From NCBI GenBank assembly GCA_021817845.1, contig JAKAFW010000022.1, positions 5,645 to 69,644 of the forward strand: a stretch of DNA of 64,000 nucleotides, given 5' to 3'. This DNA is from FEN-1297 sp021817845. GTDB lineage: Bacteria > Bacteroidota > Ignavibacteria > Ignavibacteriales > Ignavibacteriaceae. Positions within the stretch are counted from its first letter, which is position 1; the number at the start of each line of letters is the position of its first letter. The position numbers were made by a program, and so were the translations under genes. This document shows positions 8,940 to 16,737 of this stretch, in pieces. The notes beneath the pieces were generated by a model. The model saw only the letters and a list, made by a program, of their open reading frames with translations. It was not told the DNA's origin and did no database searches.

Positions 8940-9343
8940 TTTATAATCCTTTTCTAATATTTACGGACCTTTGTAAAAACATTTTTATACTTAAACAAAT
9001 TATCAATCCGGGCGTGTCATTTCAATAGAGCAAAGGGACTAAAGGGGAACTACATCTTTTGGGTGAGAAATACGATGTGCATTAATTTTTTCACACTTTA
9101 CCTAGCGCAGCAAGCCTGCTTGCCGGCAGGCAGGCCGCAATGGAATATGTTTGATGGAATATGGAATATGTAAAACAAATTTTGAAATATCTTGACACAA
9201 AAAACAATCCGCCTATTGCGGATAAATGGCAATACTATAGTAAATAACTATCAGCAAGAAATTAACTGAAGCGTTAGACGGAACAATTTTAATTGAATGT
9301 AAGTTCATGAAATCCAGGTTCATTTTCTCCGTTGACTAATTCT
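8940..9343. other. Intergenic region with repeat copy
   Basis: No gene is visible. Around 9017-9070 there is a degenerate stretch resembling the dispersed tgtcatttc...gagaaat repeat, and 9103-9241 holds a diverged copy of the 120-bp repeat described separately. Confidence 0.6.
9103..9241 (+). repeat. Repeat family R1, copy 1 (diverged, with nested palindrome)
   Basis: It begins with TAGCGCAGCAAG and ends with CAATACTATAGT, with the internal ATATCTTGACA core of the family. The terminal gcaag|ccgcaa hairpin is split by a GC-rich palindrome (CTTGCCGGCAGGCAGG type, about 9112-9134). The middle part is diverged (TGGAATATG replaces TGAATTTTG). Confidence 0.75.
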
Positions 9344-9877
9344 TTAATCTTTTTGCTTCAACAAAAGAGGAGCTATTCCTAATATAATTGCAACAATTAT
9401 TACACAAACAGAACCAACCAAATCCGGTTTAATGGTCATTATAAAAATTTGTCCTAAACCGACAGCAATTTCAGATTGCAATAAATTCATCAGGCTTAAA
9501 GTACCTATAAATCCATGCAATTCAGTATCTGACATTTGACTATTAGAATTTATTAACTTGCTTAACTTTTCAACTCTTTTTCCTGTAACAAGAATGATAT
9601 GTAAGAACAGGAAAAGCCACATCAACATTGCGACTATTATCCAGGCACTCCAGTTCCACTTAGCAGAAACCATATAAGCGCCTGTTAAAAGTAGTAAAGT
9701 TCCGACGCTCATAAAGATATATTTAAGCGGTAAAATAAATTTTACCCATTCATCGATTTGTTCTCTTTTGAGTGCGAGTTGAAGTTTTGAAATTCCTACC
9801 CATTCAATAGCCATTGCCATAAACAATACCAAGGCGCTTGTTATATGTATAAAAAGAATTACAAAATAAAATTCCAT
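9344..9877 (-). CDS. Predicted integral membrane protein (DUF2269-like)
   Basis: A 177-residue protein with four clear hydrophobic helices (about residues 3-25, 48-68, 78-98 and 150-172). The first contains His in FIHITSALVLF and the third HIILVTGKRVEKL. This layout resembles the DUF2269 group of four-helix membrane proteins, but I cannot confirm membership. The start has a GAGAG ribosome-binding site. It stands alone between two secreted-protein genes. No function can be assigned. Confidence 0.75.
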   Translation of the reverse strand: MEFYFVILFIHITSALVLFMAMAIEWVGISKLQLALKREQIDEWVKFILPLKYIFMSVGTLLLLTGAYMVSAKWNWSAWIIVAMLMWLFLFLHIILVTGKRVEKLSKLINSNSQMSDTELHGFIGTLSLMNLLQSEIAVGLGQIFIMTIKPDLVGSVCVIIVAIILGIAPLLLKQKD

Positions 9878-10118
9878 AAACTACTCTCATTTTTATTAGT
9901 GATAAGAAAAATTCTCATTAGTATAATATATATTTTAAGAATTAACGATGCAAGGATTTACAGAAGTTTCTCATAAATGCACTTTAGTATAAAAAATACC
10001 CCTATCGAACATTCCCAAGAAACTTGTCCCCATGAAAATGTGGAGCAAGAATCTATTTTCTCGCTTATTTTATCATAAAGTTTATTAATCAATATAATAT
10101 TTGAACATCATTTAAAAA

Positions 10119-12224
10119 TTATTTTAGAAGTATTAGTTTTTTAGTCTGAGTAAAACTTCCAACTTGCAGACGGTAGTAATATACCCCGCTTGTAAAATTT
10201 GCCCCATTAAAACTAACAGAGTAATTCCCGCCCGGTTTTTCTTCATTAACCAAAGTTGCTACTTCTCTTCCCAGCTCATCATATACTCTTATCGTTACAT
10301 ATCCGGACTTAGGGATTCCATATTTTATTGTTGTTGTCGGATTGAAAGGGTTTGGGTAGTTTTGGAATAACGAAAAACTTACCGGTAAATTATTCTTTTT
10401 ATCTTCAATACCAGTTATCATCTCCTCCAAAGGTCGCTTCCAAACTCCGCTACCAACTGTACCTGCAAACAGATATGACCCGGATATAGCAAATGATTGT
10501 ACCGGAGCATTTGTAAATCCTGAATTAACATTAGACCAACTTGTACCATTGTTAGTAGATAAGAAAATACCGCCGCTGAATGTCCCTGCAAATAGTTCCG
10601 TTCCGTTTGCCGCAAAAGAAATTACTACGTTGTTTGTCAAACCGGAATCAACTGCTGTCCAGCTTGTCCCATTATCGGTAGATCGGAAAATACCGTTCAT
10701 TGTTCCCGCAAAAAGGTTAGTTCCTGAAACGGCAAGAGTAAAAATACCTGCACTTGTTAATCCTGTGTTCGCAGCAGTCCAATTTTTTCCGTTATCGGTA
10801 GATCGAAAGACGCCTTTACTTGAAGTTCCCGCAAAAATATTTGTATCTACCGCATTAGGAATTACTGCTAAAGAGCTGACTACAGTATCCGTTAAACCAT
10901 TATTAACCTGAGTCCAGGTGCTACCATAATCCGTTGATAAAAAAACACCTGCATCACACCCGGTGAATATATTCGTCCCCGAAGCATTTGTATGGTTTAC
11001 TACAATCGCCCACGTAGAAACCAGCTGGTTTGTAAATCTAGAAAACTGCCAGTTTGCCCCGTCATCACTTGAGATAAAAACTCCTCCGCTAGAACCAGTT
11101 CCTGCATAAATATTTGTTCCATCCTCCGCAAGTGCACTTATCCAAAAACTCCATAATCCGGCATTTATTTGAGACCACGCGATACCATTATCCGATGTTC
11201 TGAACATTCCGCATGCACCTGTCCCGGCAAAAACATTGCTTCCTTTCACACAAAGAGCCTGGGCAGAAAGATTATACCCAAGTCCGCTGTTAGCTAATAT
11301 CCAGCTTGATCCGTTATTTGTTGATATGAAAACGCCGCTATTTGTTCCAGCCAAAATCTCCGAACTGTCGAATGCAATTGCATACACATAAAGGTTTGTC
11401 AATCCGGTGTTCATCGGAGACCAATTCAAGCCGCTATCCGTAGTTACAAAAATCCCGCCCCCGTTTGTTCCTGCAAAGACACTTGATCCATTCGTTGCAA
11501 ATAAATTGACGCCGCTCATTAAACCGTTATTCCTGCTATTCCATGTCCCCCCGTTGTTCGTCGAAACAAAGACACCGCCGGAAGTTCCGGCATAAATATA
11601 TCCATTAGCGGCACATAACGAAGTAACATTATAACTATTTAATCCTGTATCGACAGGAACCCAGCTTGGAACGTTAATAGTAGATCGAAAAATCCCGCCG
11701 CCCAGTGTCCCGGCAAAAATAGTCGTATCGTTGATAGCAATTGAAAAAACACTTGATCCTGACACATTTGTTCCTACCTGAGTCCATGTTGATCCATTGT
11801 TTGTTGAAGTAAATATTTTACCGTAGTTACATCCTGCATATATATGCGTGCCGGTTACAGCTAAAGCGCGAACAGTGTAATCAGTTAAACCGGTATTTAC
11901 CGAAACCCAGCTTGAACCGTTATCAGTTGATTTTAAAATCCCGCCATTCCCACCTGCATAAATATCATTTCCGTTAACAAGAAGACAGAGGACTTCATAA
12001 TTAGATAAACCATTGTTTGATTGTGCCCAGCTTGCGCTGTTGTCGGCGGATGAGTAAATGCCACCGCCAAAGGTTCCCGCAAAAATATTTGTTCCGCTAA
12101 AGGCAATACTGGAAACATAGGCGCCTTTAGGTCCGCTTGTCTGAATCCATTGAGCATAGAGATTGGGAAATGATAAGGAAAAGATAGTGAACAACACAGG
12201 TAGAATCCTGGATGTATTTTTCAT
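10119..12224 (-). CDS. Secreted BNR/Asp-box repeat protein with type IX secretion (Por) sorting domain
   Basis: A 701-residue protein. It has a signal peptide (about 1-24, ending LYAQ) and about thirteen repeats of roughly 42-45 residues with the Asp-box pattern FxSTDNGxSW/SxNNGSSW alternating with IYAGT-type strands, i.e. a sialidase-fold beta-propeller without visible sialidase catalytic residues. Residues about 618-701 are the Por secretion C-terminal sorting domain (FQNYPNPFNPTTTIKY, VYDELGREVATLV, YYYRLQVG). It should be exported by the type IX system and attached at the cell surface. The near-identical repeats make the gene prone to slippage. The ligand is unknown. Confidence 0.92.
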   Translation of the reverse strand: MKNTSRILPVLFTIFSLSFPNLYAQWIQTSGPKGAYVSSIAFSGTNIFAGTFGGGIYSSADNSASWAQSNNGLSNYEVLCLLVNGNDIYAGGNGGILKSTDNGSSWVSVNTGLTDYTVRALAVTGTHIYAGCNYGKIFTSTNNGSTWTQVGTNVSGSSVFSIAINDTTIFAGTLGGGIFRSTINVPSWVPVDTGLNSYNVTSLCAANGYIYAGTSGGVFVSTNNGGTWNSRNNGLMSGVNLFATNGSSVFAGTNGGGIFVTTDSGLNWSPMNTGLTNLYVYAIAFDSSEILAGTNSGVFISTNNGSSWILANSGLGYNLSAQALCVKGSNVFAGTGACGMFRTSDNGIAWSQINAGLWSFWISALAEDGTNIYAGTGSSGGVFISSDDGANWQFSRFTNQLVSTWAIVVNHTNASGTNIFTGCDAGVFLSTDYGSTWTQVNNGLTDTVVSSLAVIPNAVDTNIFAGTSSKGVFRSTDNGKNWTAANTGLTSAGIFTLAVSGTNLFAGTMNGIFRSTDNGTSWTAVDSGLTNNVVISFAANGTELFAGTFSGGIFLSTNNGTSWSNVNSGFTNAPVQSFAISGSYLFAGTVGSGVWKRPLEEMITGIEDKKNNLPVSFSLFQNYPNPFNPTTTIKYGIPKSGYVTIRVYDELGREVATLVNEEKPGGNYSVSFNGANFTSGVYYYRLQVGSFTQTKKLILLK

Positions 12225-12594
12225 AATGGCTCTCCTTAAATAAAAGAAAATGTAGCACCTAATTTCTTCTTATATAAATATAGTACATTTCTGAAAAGTT
12301 CAATAATCTCCAGGACGTTGCATATTCTTTGCGCTCCTTGTGTTTTTTGCGTCTTTGCGTTAAATGTTTTTAGAAATGCACTTTATATTTTATCCTTTAC
12401 ACGTGCCTATATAATTTTTCCATTTTCAGAACTGTCGGTGAATATTCAGCTAAACCGGGCTATATTGATTATAAACTTTCCAAGAATTTTATTCCGCTTA
12501 AAACTTTCTTAAATAATATTATATTCTTATTTTCTATAGTGTTTTTAGTTTCTTTTAATAAATATAGTCTTTCATGAAAGAATTAAGAGATTAA
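12225..12594. other. Intergenic region upstream of the restriction-modification operon
   Basis: No credible gene. A stretch at about 12318-12365 (CTTTGCGCTCCTTGTG then GCGTCTTTGCGTTAAATG) is a copy of a widely dispersed repeat of the same family as the palindrome found inside mod at 14000-14056. The AT-rich 12500-12590 stretch must hold the mod promoter, but I cannot fix its boxes. Confidence 0.5.
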
Positions 12595-14457
12595 ATGGAC
12601 GGCAAATCATTAGAAATCCTTTCCGATAAAATTACTAAGCTTAAAGAAATAATACCCGAGGCTTTTACCGAAGAAAAAATAGACTGGGAAAAGTTAAAGG
12701 CTGCGCTTGGTGAAGATATTAATTTTGAGAATGAAAGATACAATCTTAACTGGGCGGGTAAGTCGGATGCATTTAGAGTTTTGCAGCAGAGAACTTCGGG
12801 TACGTTAAGACCTGTAAAAGATGAGTCAGTTAATTTTGATAAGACTGAAAATGTTTTTATTGAAGGGGAAAATCTTGAGGTGCTGAAGATTTTGCAGAAG
12901 TCTTACTTCGGCAAGATAAAGATGATTTATATCGACCCGCCTTATAATACCGGCAGCGACAGTTTTATTTATCCGGATAAATTTTCCGAGACTAAAGATG
13001 AATATCTAAAACGCATCGGCGATAAGGATGAAGAAGGCTTTTTGTTAAAGGAAGGATTCTTTAGGAAGAACAGCAAGGAAAGCGGGCATTACCATAGTAA
13101 CTGGCTTTCGATGATGTATCCAAGGCTTTATACCGCGCGTAATTTATTGCGTGAGGACGGAGTAATATTTGTTTCAATTGATGATAACGAAGTGCATAAT
13201 CTTAGAATGATTATGAATGAAATATTTGGGGAGGAAAATTTTGTCGGAACTTTTATTTGGAAAAGAAGATCTTCGTCTGCACTTGCAGAAAAGAATGTGT
13301 CAACAGATCATGAGTATATAGTATGTTTTCAAAAAATGAATTTAAATTCTTTCTTAGGAAATAAAAAAGATTATTCTGGCTATAGTAATCCTGATGATGA
13401 TCCAAGAGGCGAATGGGTAACTGGAGATTTAACCGTTGGTATGACTAAGGATCAAAGGCCAAATCAATTTTATGTTTTGGTAAACCCTAAAACTGGGAAA
13501 GCATATAATCCGAATCCGAATCGTGTTTGGGCATTTATTCCAGAGTCTATGAATAAATTGTTAGAGGAAAACCGAGTTATTTTTCCTGATGATAAAAATA
13601 AGAGACCTATGGTAAAGAGATTTAAAGACGAGTTAAAATCTACTACTAATCCTTTTTCTACCTGGCTTGCTGAAGTTGGAATGAACTCGGAAGCAACAAG
13701 GGAAATAAGAGAAATTCTTGAAGCAAATATTTTTAGCTATTCAAAACCTTTAAGTCTGGTGAAAGAGATAATTAAACAAACTCTTAGGACAAATGAAATT
13801 GTTTTAGATTTCTTTGCGGGTTCGGGAACGACAGCACAGGCGGTAATGGAATTAAATAAGGAAGACGGCGGGAACAGGAAATTTATTCTTGTGCAGTTGC
13901 CGGAAAAGACGGACGAAAGCAGTGAAGCGTACAAAGCAAAATATTTTACAATTGCGGATATTTGTAAAGAGAGAATCCGTCGTGTGATAGAAAAAATTAA
14001 CCGCAAAGGCGCAGAGACGCAAGGGGAAATCTTTGCGCCTTCGCGTCTTAGCGGTGAAGTTCCTGGTTTCAAAGTATTCAAATTAGTTCCAAGCAATTTT
14101 AAGATGTGGCGAAGTGATGTAATTGAAACGGAAGAAGATTTAAATAAAATGATTGATCTTTTTGATACGCAAATTAAGCCGGATGCAAAAATAGGAAATA
14201 TGCTTTATGAGTTGATGCTTAAATCGGGCTTTACATTAACTGATAAGGTTGAAAAGGTAAACGGGTATTATTCTGTAAATGAAGGTCAAGCTGTTTTTGT
14301 ATTGGATAAGATTGACCAGAATACTATTAACGAAGTTATAAAATTAAAGCCGCAAAGCTGCATTATTCTTGATGATCTTTTTGCGGGCAATGACCAGTTA
14401 AAAACAAACACCGCATTGCAGATGAAGGACGCAGGGGTGGAGTTGGTGACGGTGTGA
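12595..14457 (+). CDS. mod: Type III restriction-modification system methyltransferase (Mod)
   Basis: A 620-residue N6-adenine methyltransferase of the beta class. Motif IV is DPPYNTG (residues 114-120) and the AdoMet-binding motif I is FAGSGTT (407-413), in the order expected for Mod. The variable target-recognition domain lies between them. It methylates the recognition site and is needed with Res for cleavage. Residues 469-488 (NRKGAETQGEIFAPSRLSGE) are encoded by an in-frame palindromic repeat, which is unusual. It heads the mod-SIR2-fic'-abi_2-res run; the next start is 27 bases downstream. Confidence 0.95.
   Translation: MDGKSLEILSDKITKLKEIIPEAFTEEKIDWEKLKAALGEDINFENERYNLNWAGKSDAFRVLQQRTSGTLRPVKDESVNFDKTENVFIEGENLEVLKILQKSYFGKIKMIYIDPPYNTGSDSFIYPDKFSETKDEYLKRIGDKDEEGFLLKEGFFRKNSKESGHYHSNWLSMMYPRLYTARNLLREDGVIFVSIDDNEVHNLRMIMNEIFGEENFVGTFIWKRRSSSALAEKNVSTDHEYIVCFQKMNLNSFLGNKKDYSGYSNPDDDPRGEWVTGDLTVGMTKDQRPNQFYVLVNPKTGKAYNPNPNRVWAFIPESMNKLLEENRVIFPDDKNKRPMVKRFKDELKSTTNPFSTWLAEVGMNSEATREIREILEANIFSYSKPLSLVKEIIKQTLRTNEIVLDFFAGSGTTAQAVMELNKEDGGNRKFILVQLPEKTDESSEAYKAKYFTIADICKERIRRVIEKINRKGAETQGEIFAPSRLSGEVPGFKVFKLVPSNFKMWRSDVIETEEDLNKMIDLFDTQIKPDAKIGNMLYELMLKSGFTLTDKVEKVNGYYSVNEGQAVFVLDKIDQNTINEVIKLKPQSCIILDDLFAGNDQLKTNTALQMKDAGVELVTV
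14000..14056 (+). repeat. Palindromic repeat inserted in frame within mod
   Basis: ACCGCAAAGGCGCAGAGACG at the left is the imperfect inverse of CTTTGCGCCTTCGCGTCTTA plus GCGGT at the right. The arms are about 25 bases with roughly three quarters of positions paired, around a short centre. The sequence belongs to the GCAAAGACGCAGAGACGC type that is dispersed in many bacterial genomes and is also seen at about 12318-12365. Here it adds about 20 codons without breaking the frame. Confidence 0.75.
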
Positions 14458-14484
14458 GAAATAATATTAAAATTTAATAAACCA

Positions 14485-15615
14485 ATGCAAGCACAAATCC
14501 TCAATATAGCCTTTCTATTTGGTGCAGGAATTTCACAGCCAGCTGGAATTGAAAAAACAAATGAAATTACTGATAATATTATTGAAAGAAGAAATGAGGT
14601 TGTATCAGGTAATGACAAACCTTTTTTAATAATAGAAAGAGAAAAATTAAAACAAATATTTAGAATATTTGATACAATTAAAACTGATTTTAATGAATTT
14701 TATACTGAGCTTAAAAGAGAAATGAACTATGAAGATTATTATTATATTGTTGACTCATTGGATGAAGATCAAAGTTTAAATTTTGAGAATCCAATTGTAA
14801 CATATTATTCAAGGATATTATATCAAAAATTACCAGATATTTTTTGCGGAAAAAATGTGGGAGAAAACAATCAAAGATTATTCAATCTAACGACGATGGC
14901 AAAACAATATATTCAAGACCATGTTGTTGAAAGCTTATGTAAAGAACCTACCACTTTAGATCATTTAGAATTTTTATCAGAAGCACATAAAGACAATGGT
15001 ATTTCCGAGATTAATATATTTACTCTCAACCATGATATTTTCCTTGAAAGATTTTGGAAAAAGAAAGGCATAGATTACTCAGATGGTTTTGTCAGAGCAG
15101 ACAATAAACATAAAGTCTGGAACTCTGCTTCTTTCAATTCGCGAATAAACTTTTTTAAGATGCATGGTTCAATAGATTGGTATTATAATCCCAGTTCAGA
15201 TTTGTATAATGCATATTATTATAAGAATATTGGTTCATCAAGAGAAGATGGTAGGCCTATAATATTGATAGGTAGTTTGAATAAGTTGCATCAATATAAT
15301 AGAAGTATAAACTTTGAACTTCAATGTTTATTTGCGAATAAATTAGAAAGTTGTAATTATATAGTTATTAGCGGATATAGCTTTGGTGATCAAGGCATAA
15401 ATACGCGAATAATTGAATGGCTTGCGAGATCAAATAAAAGAAAATTGATAATTGTTCATAAAAAGGAATGTATGGTTGACTTAACTGAAAAAGCTAGACC
15501 AGCAATTCAAAGATTATTGGAATCTCAAAATAACAATAATACTATTTTAACTATTCCTAAATTTATTGAAATTGGAAATAGACTGGAATGGAAGGAGATA
15601 AAAGATTTAATATAA
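14485..15615 (+). CDS. SIR2-like NADase-type defence protein
   Basis: A 376-residue protein of the SIR2_2 type. NAD-binding GAGIS is at residues 13-17. The TxNxD box (TLNHDIFLE) has Asn at about 182, the catalytic His is in KMHGSIDW at about 227, and GYSFGDQGIN (about 297-306) is the family's C-terminal box. All core residues are intact. Known relatives in anti-phage systems consume NAD+ and cause abortive infection; that role is inferred here from family and context. It lies 27 bases after mod, and its stop overlaps the next start (TAATG at 15613-15617). It is more AT-rich than mod and res, which suggests later insertion. Confidence 0.85.
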   Translation: MQAQILNIAFLFGAGISQPAGIEKTNEITDNIIERRNEVVSGNDKPFLIIEREKLKQIFRIFDTIKTDFNEFYTELKREMNYEDYYYIVDSLDEDQSLNFENPIVTYYSRILYQKLPDIFCGKNVGENNQRLFNLTTMAKQYIQDHVVESLCKEPTTLDHLEFLSEAHKDNGISEINIFTLNHDIFLERFWKKKGIDYSDGFVRADNKHKVWNSASFNSRINFFKMHGSIDWYYNPSSDLYNAYYYKNIGSSREDGRPIILIGSLNKLHQYNRSINFELQCLFANKLESCNYIVISGYSFGDQGINTRIIEWLARSNKRKLIIVHKKECMVDLTEKARPAIQRLLESQNNNNTILTIPKFIEIGNRLEWKEIKDLI

Positions 15616-15818
15616 TGAAACTTATTACTTCGAAGACTCTCCCATTAAAAAATATCAAATGGGAGAATTATATTACTTTAATTGCGCAGGTAAATGCAGA
15701 GCTTGCGCGGTACGAAGGGTTAGTCGTAATATTTTTGAAATTAGTTAATACTTTTATATATTTGTACCAACAAGCCTGCCAGGCCTCTCGAAGAAGCCCA
15801 AATCGGTGGGCTTTATAG
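15615..15818 (+). pseudogene. Fic-family N-terminal remnant
   Basis: An open frame of 67 codons starts at an ATG overlapping the SIR2 stop. Its first 36 residues (with LPLKNIKWENYITLI and LARYEGLV) resemble the N-terminal domain of Fic AMP-transferases. After about 15725 the similarity stops, and the rest reads through a hairpin region. The Fic catalytic motif HPFxxGNGR is absent, so the gene is truncated. The homology is recalled from family pattern, not computed. Confidence 0.55.
15794..15813 (+). terminator. Possible hairpin terminator inside the defence operon
   Basis: A 7-bp stem AAGCCCA (15794-15800) / TGGGCTT (15807-15813) is followed by an interrupted T stretch (TATAGTTTT). It lies just before the Abi_2 gene and could attenuate read-through from mod and SIR2, but the T tract is poor. 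Confidence 0.4.
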
Positions 15819-15828
15819 TTTTAAAAAG

Positions 15829-16728
15829 ATGAAAATTCCATATACTAAAACTGCCCTTACATTTAAAGATCAAATAAGCCGGCTTAAATCTAGGGGACTC
15901 ACAATTGAAGATGAACCTAATGCTCTTCATTACTTAACTCATATTAACTATTACCGACTTAGCGCATATATGTATCCTTTTCTTGAAGACAAGGAACATC
16001 ATATTTTCAAAAAGGGTGTAACATTTCAAAATATACTTAATGTATATAATTTTGATCGTGAATTACGTTTATTGATTTTAGATGCAATTGAGAGAATAGA
16101 AATATCTCTTAGGACTAACATTATTTATGTTCTTTCACATAAACATGGTCCTTTTTGGGTTAGCAACAATGGACTTTATTTCAATCAAAATTATTTTCAA
16201 GAACATATTAAAAGACTAAAAGAAGAAATTGGTCGCTCAGATGAGAAATTCATAGAACATTATTTTTCAAAGTATTCAGAAGAAATTCCACCTGCATGGA
16301 TATCTATGGAAATAGCTTCTTTTGGATTGCTGTCTCTTTTATTCAAAAACTTAAAGTCATTTAAGGACATGAAAGAAATTGCTCAAAGGTATGGATTGAA
16401 CCGTATTGTATTTGAGTCATGGTTTCATTCACTTGTTTATATTAGAAATGTATGTGCTCATCATTCAAGGCTGTGGAACCGCGAACTTGGGATACGACCT
16501 AATATCCCAAAATCCATTGGCGGTATATGGCTAAACAAATCGGATGAATTAAGAAACGATCGTGTATTTATAATTATAGCTATTATAATTTATTTTTTAG
16601 AAATAATTAATACATCAAGTAGTTTTAAACTTGGACTACATAAGCTTTTTGAAAAATATTCTATGATAGATTTAGCACCTATGGGTTTCCCTAAAGATTG
16701 GAAAGATGAAGAATTATTTAAAATATAA
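15829..16728 (+). CDS. Abi_2 (AbiD/AbiF-like) abortive infection protein, HEPN type
   Basis: A 299-residue protein matching the Abi_2 family. The N-terminus has HYLTHINYYRLSAYMYPF and the middle has VYNFDRELRLLILDAIERIE followed by ISLRTNIIY. The C-terminal HEPN-type RNase motif is RNVCAHHSRLWNR (about residues 206-218), with Arg and His of R-x4-H intact. Relatives are known phage-exclusion proteins, and RNA cleavage is the expected activity. It begins 10 bases after the Fic remnant and ends 9 bases before res, so it is embedded in the type III operon. Confidence 0.9.
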   Translation: MKIPYTKTALTFKDQISRLKSRGLTIEDEPNALHYLTHINYYRLSAYMYPFLEDKEHHIFKKGVTFQNILNVYNFDRELRLLILDAIERIEISLRTNIIYVLSHKHGPFWVSNNGLYFNQNYFQEHIKRLKEEIGRSDEKFIEHYFSKYSEEIPPAWISMEIASFGLLSLLFKNLKSFKDMKEIAQRYGLNRIVFESWFHSLVYIRNVCAHHSRLWNRELGIRPNIPKSIGGIWLNKSDELRNDRVFIIIAIIIYFLEIINTSSSFKLGLHKLFEKYSMIDLAPMGFPKDWKDEELFKI

Positions 16729-16737
16729 AACAATATT

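Noticed and set aside
10418..11595. Several frames on both strands within the BNR-repeat gene
   Set aside because: They are shadows produced by the regular repeat structure of the minus-strand gene at 10119-12224.
12318..12512. 64-codon plus-strand frame
   Set aside because: It overlaps a dispersed low-complexity repeat and has no ribosome-binding site or protein-like pattern.
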